From: Lachancea kluyveri NRRL Y-12651
Taxonomy: Eukaryota; Ascomycota; Saccharomycetes; Saccharomycetales; Saccharomycetaceae
Assembly (NCBI GenBank): GCA_000149225.2
Contig: CM000688.1
Coordinates: 682,001 to 746,000, forward strand
Length of the DNA: 64,000 nucleotides
Reading direction: 5' to 3'
The notes beneath the pieces are model-generated. The model saw nothing but the letters and a program-made list of their open reading frames with translations. It made no database searches and was not told the origin of the DNA. Position 1 is the first letter of the stretch; every line of letters starts with the position of its first letter. Made by a program: the position numbers and the translations under genes. This document shows, piece after piece, positions 9,264 to 19,149 of this stretch.

Positions 9264-11306
9264 TTAGAAAGCACTGTTCAATGGAGAAATAACCTCTCTA
9301 CCCTTGAAAAATTTGATGGTTTTTTCAGCTCTGTTAGCGACGCCTTCTGCAGTGAAATCGAATTTTTTGTAGATGTCTGTAGCCTTACCAGAAGCACCGA
9401 ATCTGTCCAAACCGAAAGATTGATGGGCATACTTGGCCCAACCAGATGTAGATAAAACTTCAATGGACATGATTGGAACACCGTCTGGGAAGACAGACAA
9501 TTGGTATTCCTTAGGTTGTTGGTCGAATGTATGGAAATCTGGTAAAGAGACGATACGGGCCTTCAAGTTTTTCTTAGCCAAAACTTCGGCAGCTTCAACA
9601 GCAAGACTGACTTCGGAACCGGTGGCAACCAAGGTGATGTCTGCGGATTCAACATCTTGTAAAACGTAACCACCGTTTTGAGCCTTTTCGATGGTAGAAC
9701 CTTCCAATTGAGGCAAGTTTTGTCTGGAAAGAGCAATGATAGCTGGGGTGTGTTTGCTTTCCAAGGCAACCTTGTAAGCAGCAGAAACTTCGTTACCGTC
9801 AGCTGGTCTCCAAACTTGAACATTAGGCATAGCTCTGAAGTGAGCCAAGGTTTCAATAGGTTGATGGGTTGGACCATCTTCACCCAAACCGATAGAATCA
9901 TGGGTGGCAACCCAAATAACAGGGTGGCCAGACAAAGCAGATAGTCTGACGGCACCGGCAGCATAAGAAACGAAGTTTAAGAAAGTACCACCGTATGGCT
10001 TGTAGTTGGCACCAAAGGCTGAGATACCGTTCATGATGGAACCCATACCGTGTTCTCTGACACCAAATCTGATGTATCTACCGGAATAATCACCCAAGCC
10101 AGAGGAAGGAGGTTGGAAGTCAACAGCTTCCTTCCATCTGGTTAGGTTGGATGGGGTTAAGTCGGCGGAACCACCGATCAATTCAGGCAGAGTGTCGTAA
10201 ATGTCTTGCAAAACCATTTCAGACAACTTTCTGGTGGCAACTGCAGAGTCGGATGGAGAATAAGTTGGCAGCTTGGACAACCAACCTTCTGGTAGTTTGC
10301 CTGATAATCTTCTCTTCAACTCAGCACCTAGCTCTGGGTACTTAGCAGTGTACTGTTCGAATAGCTCGTTCCATTCCTCGTTAGCCTTGGCACCTGGTTC
10401 GATGGTGGTCTTGTTGTAGAAATCGTAGACTTCTTGTGGAACAACGAAGGATTCTTCTGGGTTGAAACCGAATTTCATCTTCAATTGCTTGACGTCGTCT
10501 CCCTTCAATGGAGCACCGTGGACGGAGTGGGAGCCAGCGTTCAGAGAACCGAAACCGATAGTGGTAACCATCTTGATCAAGGTTGGCTTGTCCTTAGACT
10601 GCTTGGCCTCTTCCAAAGCCTTAGCGATGGCATCCATATCTTCGTTACCGTTTTCAACGTACAAGACTTCCCAGCCGTAAGCTTCGTATCTCTTAGCGAC
10701 GTCTTCGGTGAAGGAGACGTTAATGTTACCATCGATGGTGATTCTGTTATCGTCGTAGAAGGCAATCAAATTACCCAACTTCAAGTGACCAGCCAAAGAA
10801 CTAGCTTCGGAAGAGACACCTTCTTGCAAACAACCATCACCCAAAAAGGCGTAGGTGTATGAGTCACTCAAAGCGAAGCCTGGCTTGTTGTAAGTAGCAG
10901 CAAAGTTGGCTTGAGCAATAGCCAAACCAACAGCATTAGAAATACCTTGGCCCAATGGACCAGTGGTAACTTCAACACCTGGCAACTCGAATTCTGGGTG
11001 GCCGGGAGTCTTGGAGCCCAGTTGTCTGAAGTGCTTCAAATCTTCAATGGAGAAATCATAACCGAACAAGTGCAATAGGGAGTATAGCAAAGCACAGGCA
11101 TGACCGTTTGACAGGACAAACCTGTCTCTGTTGATCCATCCTGGGTTTTTTGGGTTAAATCTTAGTTGCTTCCACAAAACGTGGGCAGCAGGAGCCATAC
11201 CTAGTGGGGCACCAGGGTGGCCAGAGTTAGCCTTAGAGACTTGGTCAACAGACAATAGTCTGATTGTAGAGACGGCTAGTTTGTCGATGTCAGAAAATTG
11301 GGACAT
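9264..11306 (-). CDS. TKL1: Tkl1, transketolase
   Basis: Thiamine-diphosphate enzyme of the non-oxidative pentose phosphate pathway. It transfers two-carbon ketol units between xylulose-5-phosphate and ribose-5-phosphate or erythrose-4-phosphate. The start is set at MSQFSDIDKLAVSTIRLL, giving 680 residues, the S. cerevisiae length; an in-frame ATG 11 codons upstream seems too early. Visible blocks: NSGHPGAPLGMAP, GPLGQGISNAVG, the ThDP motif beginning FLGDGCLQEG and ending in YDDN, the middle domain GGSADLTPSNLT and REHGMGSIMNGI, and HDSIGLGEDGPTHQPIE. Codon use is strongly biased, as expected for an abundant enzyme. S. cerevisiae has two copies (TKL1, TKL2) from the genome duplication; this is the single-copy equivalent. 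Confidence 0.97.
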   Translation of the reverse strand: MSQFSDIDKLAVSTIRLLSVDQVSKANSGHPGAPLGMAPAAHVLWKQLRFNPKNPGWINRDRFVLSNGHACALLYSLLHLFGYDFSIEDLKHFRQLGSKTPGHPEFELPGVEVTTGPLGQGISNAVGLAIAQANFAATYNKPGFALSDSYTYAFLGDGCLQEGVSSEASSLAGHLKLGNLIAFYDDNRITIDGNINVSFTEDVAKRYEAYGWEVLYVENGNEDMDAIAKALEEAKQSKDKPTLIKMVTTIGFGSLNAGSHSVHGAPLKGDDVKQLKMKFGFNPEESFVVPQEVYDFYNKTTIEPGAKANEEWNELFEQYTAKYPELGAELKRRLSGKLPEGWLSKLPTYSPSDSAVATRKLSEMVLQDIYDTLPELIGGSADLTPSNLTRWKEAVDFQPPSSGLGDYSGRYIRFGVREHGMGSIMNGISAFGANYKPYGGTFLNFVSYAAGAVRLSALSGHPVIWVATHDSIGLGEDGPTHQPIETLAHFRAMPNVQVWRPADGNEVSAAYKVALESKHTPAIIALSRQNLPQLEGSTIEKAQNGGYVLQDVESADITLVATGSEVSLAVEAAEVLAKKNLKARIVSLPDFHTFDQQPKEYQLSVFPDGVPIMSIEVLSTSGWAKYAHQSFGLDRFGASGKATDIYKKFDFTAEGVANRAEKTIKFFKGREVISPLNSAF

Positions 11307-11562
11307 GTTGTATAATTTCTTCAATAGTTTGAGCGACACTATTCACGGAATGTGATTCAGAGAAGGTGTAAGAGAATTGAGTCTTTTTTTCTTTTATACG
11401 GAAAAATTTTGCCACCCATCGAAGGAAAAATTGAGGTCATAGCGAAGAATCGCGAAGCAAAAGCGCCCGGTACAGTCGTGGCTGTACGAAGTAACGATGA
11501 TGTAGCGCAGTATATAATAGTACATTTACGATCTACTTGAAGAAACTATTTGCAAAGAGTTG

Positions 11563-12834
11563 TCATATTTTGAACCTGTCTTCGAACGGGCTACCTGAGC
11601 CATCGCTATCCTTTACGTGTGCCGGGGTTGTTGCCGGGCCGGCATCTGCAGGAGCAGATCGTAGATCCTGAGAGACCTCAAGATCCAAAATAAAACTGCC
11701 TTCCCCATCATTATCGTCGTCGTCGTCGGCGTCGTCGTCGTCATTGGTGTCACTGTCAGCGGATTGGTTTTGGTCACTATCATCGAGGATGAACGGATCC
11801 ATAGTCATGATAGTGCTTGTGTTGTTCTTTTCCAAAGCATTTTCCGCAGTCTTGTTTGCTGTCGAAATATCCTGTACATCTTGAGATTCATCCTCTTCTT
11901 GCTCTTCTGTAATTTGGACCAACTTTGGCTTGGCCCTGATCGCAGTGGTCAAAGCGTCAGTAGATGGATTCTTCTTCTGTTGATACTGCTCGCCACCGTG
12001 GATTTGCCCGTTGCGGTTGTTACTGGCAATAAAGCCGTGTTCATTGTCGTTTCCATTGTAGTCCTCATCATGATTTCCATCGTCATCGTCATCGTCGTCG
12101 CCACCGAGGATGGAACTACCCAAGGTAATGTGGCTTCTTGTGTCACCATTGTTGAATAGATGTCTTGGCAGCGGAGGTGGCCTTTGAGATTTTTTCCCGT
12201 TCTTACCACCGCCAGCGGTTACACCAGGAATATACGCAATCGGAAGAATATTTGAAGCCCTCGTTTGCACTGTCATTGCACTACTTCTATCACCTGCAGT
12301 GTTCATGGATCTTGAAATGCCTAATGTAGAAGTTCTTGTACGTGACTTCAGATCGCCCTCCGAATCGGTCACACTTTCCGGGTCCATGGCAATAGCTTCT
12401 TTGTTTTTCTCATCCACTAAATGGTTCTGCCTGTTCTTTTTCCAATACTTAAAGTAAAAATATAGCAGTGCGATGATAGCTATGACTATGACACCACCAA
12501 CAACGCCACCTACGATGCCACCAACCTTAGCTGACGAGGATCCACCAGTTTTATTTTGTGAAGATGTGGAAGACGAAGAGTTTGATGAGGAAGTAGAGTT
12601 TGAACTCAAAGTTTTCTTGGCACAATAAGTTGTGGGGCACTGTTCACATGTCAAGGATGTCTGGATGCAGTACTCGTCACTAGCACATACAGGACATGAC
12701 GGTGAATCTGGACAAGAGACACATCCACCGCCTGAGGAAATGTCAGAGGCGGATGACGATGCACTCGAAGCAGTGTTTGAACCCGAAGGCGTAAGTCTGG
12801 AGAGAGTAGTCGTTGATTGCGAACTACTAGACAT
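11563..12834 (-). CDS. OPY2: Opy2, membrane anchor of the HOG/filamentation pathways
   Basis: Single-pass plasma-membrane protein. In S. cerevisiae its cytosolic tail recruits Ste50 (and with it Ste11) to the membrane in osmotic and filamentous-growth signalling. The 423-residue product has a Ser/Thr-rich N-terminus, a Cys-rich extracellular module (residues 38-71, including CVSCPDSPSCPVC and CEQCPTTYC), a Ser/Thr/Asn-rich stalk, a Gly-rich transmembrane helix at about 105-129 and a long acidic tail with two aspartate-rich stretches and many potential CK1/CK2 sites. There is no classical signal peptide, as in the S. cerevisiae protein. It is longer than the S. cerevisiae protein (360), mainly in the tail. 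Position next to TKL1 supports orthology. Confidence 0.9.
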   Translation of the reverse strand: MSSSSQSTTTLSRLTPSGSNTASSASSSASDISSGGGCVSCPDSPSCPVCASDEYCIQTSLTCEQCPTTYCAKKTLSSNSTSSSNSSSSTSSQNKTGGSSSAKVGGIVGGVVGGVIVIAIIALLYFYFKYWKKNRQNHLVDEKNKEAIAMDPESVTDSEGDLKSRTRTSTLGISRSMNTAGDRSSAMTVQTRASNILPIAYIPGVTAGGGKNGKKSQRPPPLPRHLFNNGDTRSHITLGSSILGGDDDDDDDGNHDEDYNGNDNEHGFIASNNRNGQIHGGEQYQQKKNPSTDALTTAIRAKPKLVQITEEQEEDESQDVQDISTANKTAENALEKNNTSTIMTMDPFILDDSDQNQSADSDTNDDDDADDDDDNDGEGSFILDLEVSQDLRSAPADAGPATTPAHVKDSDGSGSPFEDRFKI

Positions 12835-15089
12835 TTTTGAAACACTCTTGTTTTTGTATGGCCGTGTGTTCTGTGTTCCGTGGACTGTGTTGAGAAGATC
12901 TAAGATCTAAAGTTTAGAGATGAGAACTCGGAGAGCAGTGAAAATAAAACAGGGCCGATGAGTAGGGATCCAAGGCTACGCAGAGTTTCTTTTTCTTGAC
13001 GTTGCAAATTGAGAATAGCTTACTTCTCTGTTGTACTTATTTTTTTTTTTTTTTTTTTTTTTTTGCCTTTCTCGTAGTTCTGCTTGTTCACTCACATCGG
13101 TAAATTCTCGGGAGATCTTCCTACAGAAACCACTTTTCTTGGGGGGTTGGGGGGGCTTGACGCGCGCATCACTATAGGTTTGAAACGAGGGCGTATCGCA
13201 GCTCTTTCTTTTTTTAGCCATTTGGCACGGCTATCGTGGCGTACGTTGAGACACGAAATTTCGCGTGGCACATGACACACTCATATTACCGAACAACATC
13301 AGTAACTATCCTTACCGAGAAGACGGCGACTTGTTCGCGTGCGTGCCTGTACGTTTCAAGGAATGCGTTATTGTGGTATACCAAAATGGGCATAATCAGA
13401 TGCAGTATATTTGTTGCTCATTATCAATAAGTGGAGTGGAGTGGATATCCTACTCTACGCTTTAAAGGCCGACGCGCTCCAGCTACCAAAAAAGAAGTGG
13501 CGCTAGTGTTGTGCGGATTTTACTTTACAATCAAGGCGTGCAAATCTCTGGTTCTGGGTTCTGACACAGTGTGAAAGAATTTTCTTACACATTGTGAAGC
13601 ACATGACTCTTGTTGTTCCCTATCACTAGAAAGCCCGTTTGTCGCGAAATTTTGAAAGGTATTGTCTTCGGAGTTGGATTTGCGAGTCTTTGAGGATATT
13701 CCTGGGACATGTGTTCATGAAACAAGCATAAATAATTCTTATTGACAGCGAAACCTTTATATACAATGGGTTGGTGGTACTCTCCTTCTCCCTTACAGCA
13801 CTGAGAGGACTGTGACAGGTCTTTACGACTGTTTGATTACGAAATTTTTTTTATTTACTTTTTTTTGCCAATGCAAACAGTTACGAACAAAAGGGTTCGG
13901 TTCGAGACGATACATGCTAAAAATCGGTAAATAAGTAAAGAGCATGCATTGCCTCTTGATTTCAAAGGCTATACTTTGGCTGCATATGCATCCCTTTTGG
14001 CATGGCAGTTCGTAATCTGTAAGCTCCTTTTTTCAACTGTTTTGGAGAACAGACATATACTTTTCTTAGAAAAATACGTTATCGTCCTACAATAACGGTG
14101 TTCGTATCTTATCGTACGAGCATAAATCTTTCAGTGTGCTTAAGGGACAAAAAACCTTGTAGTTTGTTAGAGTTCTGCACGGCTATTTTGTTTGAATGAG
14201 AAAGGTGGCCGCCAGTTCAAACTATCAATGGTCCTCTTAAAACCTGCTTATAGTACATGGATGTGTTTTTTGCTTGGTTTTTTTTTTGACTGTTGGTTTG
14301 TATCATCGCAGGATCACAACGGTATATAGATCGGTTATCACGCAAGACTGCATGTTCAAGGCTCGTAAAATGTACGCATATGCTGGAATTACTTTACTTC
14401 TTTTCTTTTCTTTTTTTCTTTCGATTTTCTAGAAGAATACTTTGTTGCTTCCCGTATACGTTTCTACGGCTGTCATCGATCGTTCGGTAGATCTGACCCC
14501 CCTATACTGACGAGGCTGTGAGGGACACTCCAGTTGACAAGAACAGTTTCAAAATGTTGTGAGCCCCCGGTAGCTTGGTAAAGGAAAAAAAGCATGTATC
14601 AGACCTGCTCGGTACAAGCCCACAATGGATTTAGAGTCGAAGTATCTGTTCGAGACACGGTTCTGTCATCATTGCCTTTGGCGTCAGTAAATACACGAAT
14701 GGGTATGCATGGATCCTCTATCGACAAATGAATTGCGGTGAGAAAACAGGGGCTTACTTGTGGATTTCTTTTCATTTCTCCAGACCAATGGAAATTTAGC
14801 AGAAAACAAATCTTACAGTTGTAAAGATGACGGAAAAGTGAAAGTAAATATCCTGTACATAAGTGCCAAAGTTGATCAAGAGAGGGCTCGCAATCGACCC
14901 GTGCATTTGCTTTGGAATGGTTGTTTCGCCGCATCTCAGGTCTCAGCCTGAGGGGTTGCCATGTGCTCTTGAGTTCGTCCCCGTCTCAAATGCTCGCTCG
15001 GTTCAAGGTTCCGTTTATTTTTCGGGTGAACAGATGGGAACCTCTCGACTATAACGCAAGACAAGCTTGAAGACTTTAGATAAGGTATC
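12835..15089. other. 2.25-kb region without a recognised gene (OPY2 - DUF3074 gene)
   Basis: Unusually long for this genome. It holds a 25-T tract at 13040-13064, a G-rich block G6-TT-G7 at 13141-13155, and only short ORFs (up to about 110 codons) with no recognisable similarity. I looked for tRNA T-arm and A-box patterns, a centromere-like CDEI/CDEIII pair and intron signals and saw none that hold together. It may be a long regulatory region for the flanking genes or contain a diverged small gene or RNA. Confidence 0.5.
13040..13064 (+). repeat. Poly(T) tract, 25 nt
   Basis: Uninterrupted run of 25 T about 200-230 bp upstream of the OPY2 start (A-tract on the OPY2 strand). Likely a nucleosome-disfavouring poly(dA:dT) promoter element; also a candidate length-variable site. 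Confidence 0.8.
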
Positions 15090-15848
15090 ATGGGTTTCCA
15101 ATTTACTACGAGGCCATACACCTTCGAAAATTTGCCGCATTCCAAATCAGAACTGGCCACTGCAGCTGAGTTGCTAACGGAACAAGTCACCGCTACATGG
15201 AAAAAGGGGAAATGCTACACACACAAGGTGGCAAAGAATCCGACGCAGGATTCCGATAAAGTCCAAGTCCAAGCGTACTACTCCAACATTGACGGCGAAC
15301 AGTGGCTGAGCAGAGTCAGCAAACACACAGTTGATCCAGACACCTATCGAAAGATGATCAAGTATCTGAATGGTAGTACCAGAGACTCGGAAGGAAAATG
15401 GCAGTTGGAAGACCGCAGTAGCAGGTCTCGCTATGAAATCGAATACATCGAAGTATTGAACAAAGTAGACATTACTAGTGTGAAGGATGGTTGGGTACTG
15501 GTCAACCTGGAGTATGAACTAGGCAAACCGCTAAGCACCAGGGAGTTCAACGAATGGGTCTATCCCATTGAGCCATACACCAAATCAAACGGGGTTGAGC
15601 AATCGGCAGTCATATCTTTGGTTGCAGATGAACCGATGCGTGATCCACAGAATCATACACACGCGTTTTACACTAGCATAGAGACACTGCAGTACAACTA
15701 CGATACTAATGAACTGATATGGATTATGTGCACTTCTAGTGACGCTGGAGGGAATGTCCCGAAATGGCTACAGCATGCCACCATTGCAAAGACTGTCACC
15801 AAGGACGTGCCCTTCTTTTTGGACTGGATTTCAGAACAGAAACAATAA
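15090..15848 (+). CDS. START-like protein, probably DUF3074 family
   Basis: Predicted soluble protein of 252 residues. The C-terminal half reads like the fungal DUF3074 branch of START/Bet v1-like lipid-binding folds: a REFNEWVYP strand, an alternating hydrophobic sheet region and a closing helix in GGNVPKWLQHATIAKTVTKD followed by VPFFLDWI. No signal peptide or membrane segment. Family proteins are usually uncharacterised and may bind lipids in the cytosol. I do not recognise a direct S. cerevisiae orthologue at this place, so it may be a gene lost there after the duplication. The frame is clean and its codon use is like that of moderately expressed neighbours. The family assignment is from memory of the motif and should be treated as tentative; that it is a real gene is much surer. 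Confidence 0.75.
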   Translation: MGFQFTTRPYTFENLPHSKSELATAAELLTEQVTATWKKGKCYTHKVAKNPTQDSDKVQVQAYYSNIDGEQWLSRVSKHTVDPDTYRKMIKYLNGSTRDSEGKWQLEDRSSRSRYEIEYIEVLNKVDITSVKDGWVLVNLEYELGKPLSTREFNEWVYPIEPYTKSNGVEQSAVISLVADEPMRDPQNHTHAFYTSIETLQYNYDTNELIWIMCTSSDAGGNVPKWLQHATIAKTVTKDVPFFLDWISEQKQ

Positions 15849-16685
15849 GGAAACTGCAAGCTTTTCTCCAGTAAAATGAATCGTAAATAGAAAACAAAGT
15901 AAAGTTATAAAAAAAAAAAAAAAAGAAATATACGTTCAATTTCCTTACACTCTCTTTTTTTCCGTTTGTAATTCTCATCCGCCTTTCCTCTCCTCTTCCT
16001 TTTTTCACTCTGGAAAGCGGGATTTAACTTGTATATGCCTTCACCGGTGATTAATCGGTACTCCGCTTGTCTATTTCTTCCCTGCGTCCAGTCATTATTC
16101 GTACTGCAAGATTTTTGGCTCTCCACACGGATGGATGCCTCTTTGGCCCCGATCAGCAACTCCACCCGCCTTATACGCGCGGCTCGTGCTAAAGGAAAAC
16201 AACAAACTCCGTTTTCTCATGAACGTTATGGCTCTTGGCGGTTAACTCTACCCCACTCTCTCGCATCTTTGTTCCCCTCCATACAGCACCCCTCCTCTCT
16301 TCCCCTCAGTTGGAGTAAACCAGAGGCCGTGTCACGAGTTTTCGATACCTTTCTTACGTGGCTGTCCGTAAAAACAGTAGAATGTCGTGAGGGTGTCCAA
16401 GATTTTGTCCAACAAAAAAGCATAGATTCTATGCGAGTGCCGGGTTTTTCACGAGTAATTGGAGATTTTTACAGGTGCCTATAGCTTTTGGGTTCGTCGA
16501 GCAGAATGTATCATTTTATTCTTACTCTACCCTCATTTTTGTATAAATATGCTCAACCAGTGATAGGTTTCTTCTTTCCCAGTTTTTGTGTTCTCTTTTT
16601 CTCTTTTGTCTCTTAGTTGTCTATATCATCGTTGACTCTTTCTACCAGTCACACCAAATAACAGAAATACTAAGAATTTAACATC
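15849..16685. other. Promoter region of the ADH gene
   Basis: Spacer of 837 bp, with short A and T tracts just after the upstream gene, pyrimidine-rich blocks near 16250-16310, and a TATA box close to the ADH start (listed separately). Small ORFs here look random. The long promoter suits a strongly regulated glycolytic/fermentative gene. Confidence 0.5.
16552..16559 (+). promoter_or_regulatory. TATA box of the ADH gene
   Basis: TATAAATA 127-134 bp upstream of the ADH start codon, followed by a CT-rich stretch (about 16570-16610), the usual layout of highly expressed yeast promoters between TATA and transcription start. Confidence 0.65.
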
Positions 16686-17807
16686 ATGTTGAGATTATCT
16701 ACAAGAGCCTCTTTAACCGCCAGGCCTTTCTTCCAAGGTTCATTTAGAACTATGGCTACTGCCTCTATTCCTGAAAAGCAAAAAGGTATTATCTTTTACG
16801 AAAACGGTGGTGAGTTGAAGTACGAAGACATTCCGGTCCCAAAACCAAAACCAAACGAATTGCTAATCAATGTCAAGTATTCCGGTGTGTGTCACACCGA
16901 CTTGCACGCCTGGAAGGGTGACTGGCCCTTGCCAACCAAGTTGCCCTTGGTCGGTGGTCACGAAGGTGCTGGTGTTGTTGTTGCCATGGGTGAGAACGTG
17001 AAGGGCTGGAAAATTGGGGATTTGGCCGGTATCAAGTGGTTGAACGGTTCTTGTTTGAGCTGTGAATACTGTGAAAAATCCAACGAATCCAACTGTCCGC
17101 ATGCTGATTTGTCCGGTTACACCCATGATGGTTCTTTCCAACAGTATGCTACTGCAGACTATGTTCAAGCAGCCAGAATTCCAGAAGGTACCGACTTGGC
17201 AGAAGTTTCACCAATTTTGTGTGCAGGTGTCACAGTTTACAAAGCTTTGAAGAGTGCAAACTTGAAGGCCGGTGACTGGGTTGCCATCTCTGGTGCTGCC
17301 GGTGGTCTTGGTTCTTTGGCCGTCCAATATGCCAAGGCGATGGGCTACCGTGTCCTTGGTATCGATGGTGGTGCCGAAAAGGGTGAGTTGGTCAAGAAAT
17401 TGGGTGGTGAAGTTTTTATCGATTTCACCAAGCACAAAAACTTGGTTGAAGCGGTCCAAGAAGCTACTAACGGTGGTCCACATGGTGTCATCAACGTGTC
17501 AGTTTCTGAAGCTGCTATGACTGCATCCACTCAGTTTGTCAGACCAACTGGTACTGTCGTTCTAGTCGGTTTGCCAGCTGGCGCTGTCATCAAGTCCGAA
17601 GTTTTCTCTCACGTCGTCAAGTCTATCAACATTAAGGGATCTTATGTTGGTAACAGAGCTGATACCAGAGAGGCTATCGATTTCTTTGCCAGAGGTATGG
17701 TTAAATCTCCAATCCACGTTGTCGGTTTGTCTGAATTGCCTAAGGTTTACGAGTTGATGGAAAAGGGTAAGATCTTGGGTAGATACGTTGTGGACACCGC
17801 CAAATAA
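16686..17807 (+). CDS. ADH3: Alcohol dehydrogenase, mitochondrial (Adh3-like)
   Basis: Zinc-dependent, NAD-linked alcohol dehydrogenase converting acetaldehyde and ethanol. The 373 residues comprise a presequence of about 25 residues rich in Arg, Ser and Thr and free of acidic residues ([16 protein letters not shown]...), typical for the mitochondrial matrix, followed by a complete Adh1-type enzyme. Catalytic zinc ligands Cys69, His92 and Cys179 and structural zinc cysteines 123, 126, 129 and 137 are all present, as is the nucleotide-binding GAAGGLG at about residue 203. Codon bias is strong. A second Met at residue 23 ([10 protein letters not shown]) matches the start of cytosolic ADHs and could give a cytosolic form. 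S. cerevisiae ADH3 is the best name by presequence, but one-to-one orthology cannot be shown here. Confidence 0.9.
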   Translation: MLRLSTRASLTARPFFQGSFRTMATASIPEKQKGIIFYENGGELKYEDIPVPKPKPNELLINVKYSGVCHTDLHAWKGDWPLPTKLPLVGGHEGAGVVVAMGENVKGWKIGDLAGIKWLNGSCLSCEYCEKSNESNCPHADLSGYTHDGSFQQYATADYVQAARIPEGTDLAEVSPILCAGVTVYKALKSANLKAGDWVAISGAAGGLGSLAVQYAKAMGYRVLGIDGGAEKGELVKKLGGEVFIDFTKHKNLVEAVQEATNGGPHGVINVSVSEAAMTASTQFVRPTGTVVLVGLPAGAVIKSEVFSHVVKSINIKGSYVGNRADTREAIDFFARGMVKSPIHVVGLSELPKVYELMEKGKILGRYVVDTAK

Positions 17808-18478
17808 ATGGGGTCATCAAATGTCTTATGATTACGTTTGTTTTTTTTTTTTTTTTTTTCCACACACTTCACGCTTGAACTGGTTTCAACGAGACTCATC
17901 AAATATTCTTAAATAACGAAATCGCTATGTACTCAAAAATAACATTTTTTTCCACAAAATTTTACTCTTTTTCTGAAATATTAATAAAGCTAAAAGGGGG
18001 GAATAGTTCCCATGTTCAGCTGTGTTTGCCTAGCAACCCACTCTATCTGTCTCTCTTTGCTTGCCTGTACATACAGTTTACTTTTTTAGCCTTGTGAATC
18101 GTTGGTTGAGGTGAGCGTATCCAGACCCCAGGTATGATGCAATCTTTTTGACAAGAGGAACATGTAAAGAAGCTAAAGCGATGAATAGCTCTCTTTTCTC
18201 TTTTTACTGTAAATTGAAAATTGTTTTTAATTGTTTATATTTTTCTTTGAGATGTATGTTTCACTCTCCTAATCGTTCTTTTGTCAAATAAACCCCATGA
18301 TAATGAAAAAAAAACTTTAAAAAAAAACACCAAGGCTAAAATCCTAGGAACCATTGTAGTAAACGTGCTTCCGTGTAAATAGCATAACGTCCCATCCATT
18401 TACAAATACACTACAAGCTGGTCGACTTCGGTATACATTTTACTCTTTCAGAGTAACGATAAAAAAAGAGAAAAATAA
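17808..18478. other. Intergenic, ADH 3' side to tRNA-Glu
   Basis: Gene-free AT-rich spacer of 671 bp. It begins with the ADH 3' flank, including a 19-T run (17841-17859), and contains AATAAA- and TATATTT-like 3'-end signals. No ORF or RNA gene recognised. Confidence 0.5.
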
Positions 18479-18550
18479 CTCCGATACGGGGAGTCGAACC
18501 CCGGTCTCCACGGTGAAAGCGTGATGTGATAGCCGTTACACTATATCGGA
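18479..18550 (-). tRNA. tE(UUC): tRNA-Glu (anticodon UUC)
   Basis: A 72-nt intronless tRNA gene on the minus strand. It begins TCCGATATAGTGTAACGG (A box within), has the anticodon loop CTTTCAC with TTC at 18515-18517, and the T arm/B box GGTTCGACTC. The acceptor arms pair (TCCGATA with TATCGGA) with discriminator G. As far as I recall it is the same as the S. cerevisiae tRNA-Glu(UUC). A run of T follows it on the minus strand (plus-strand A tract near 18460-18473) and can serve as the Pol III terminator. A Ty LTR lies upstream of the tRNA, the usual Ty1-family target side. Confidence 0.97.
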
Positions 18551-18827
18551 ATAATAAATTGATATATAATTCTATAAACATAACTGATATCTATTGTATA
18601 GTCGACTGCTTGTGCCTTGGACCTTTATTATCTCGGTCAGTATCTGCTGGATAGCTTCAACTGTGCTTGATTTTATCTATAGCCTCGATCCCCTTTCAAT
18701 GGCTTTTTAAAATTTACTTATAGTTTGCCGGATCTGCCCAGCGTCCAATCTTCAGCTAACTATTCTTCTAACTCGGGATACTATCTGCTGATGGATTGGT
18801 TTCCAGACATCATTCATCAATGGTTAT

Positions 18828-19149
18828 TGTTGGAACGAAATACAACTATCGACCATCGACTAGTATTCGTGTTACTAGTATATTATCACACACGGTGTTA
18901 TAAGGTGACATAAAGAATGAGAAACAGTCATCTAAATTAGTGGAAGCTGAAACGCAAGGATTGATAATGTAATAGGATAATGAACCAGAAACATATAAAA
19001 GGAAGAATATTTGTATATAGAGTTATCGACTCCCTTTTCTGGATTCCTAGAAAGACGAGGAGAACTTCTAGTATAACCATATACCAATTATTATAGCCTT
19101 AATCAAAAATGGAATCTCAACAATTGTCCCACTATTCACACATTTCTCA
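18828..19149 (+). mobile_element. Solo LTR of the Ty1/Ty2 (Pseudoviridae, copia) family, delta-like
   Basis: About 322 bp beginning TGTTGG and ending TTCTCA, with long blocks closely matching the S. cerevisiae Ty1/Ty2 delta LTR, notably the central block around 18930-18982 and the block around 19060-19115. The usual delta length is about 334 bp. No internal gag-pol region adjoins it, so it is a solo LTR, the fossil left after recombination between two LTRs. The 5-bp flanks (18823-18827 and 19150-19154) agree at four of five positions, consistent with an ageing target-site duplication. It sits 278 bp upstream of tRNA-Glu, the preferred target zone of this family. Age: moderate to old, still easily recognised. 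Confidence 0.9.

Noticed and set aside
10434-10862. 142-codon ORF opposite TKL1
   Set aside because: Shadow of the highly biased transketolase gene.
12976-13221. 81-codon minus-strand ORF with a Lys run
   Set aside because: The Lys run is the 25-nt poly(T) tract read backwards; no similarity or promoter context supports a gene.
13893-13903. tRNA T-arm-like GGTTCGAGAC
   Set aside because: No matching A box, acceptor stem or anticodon arm at the proper distance on either strand.
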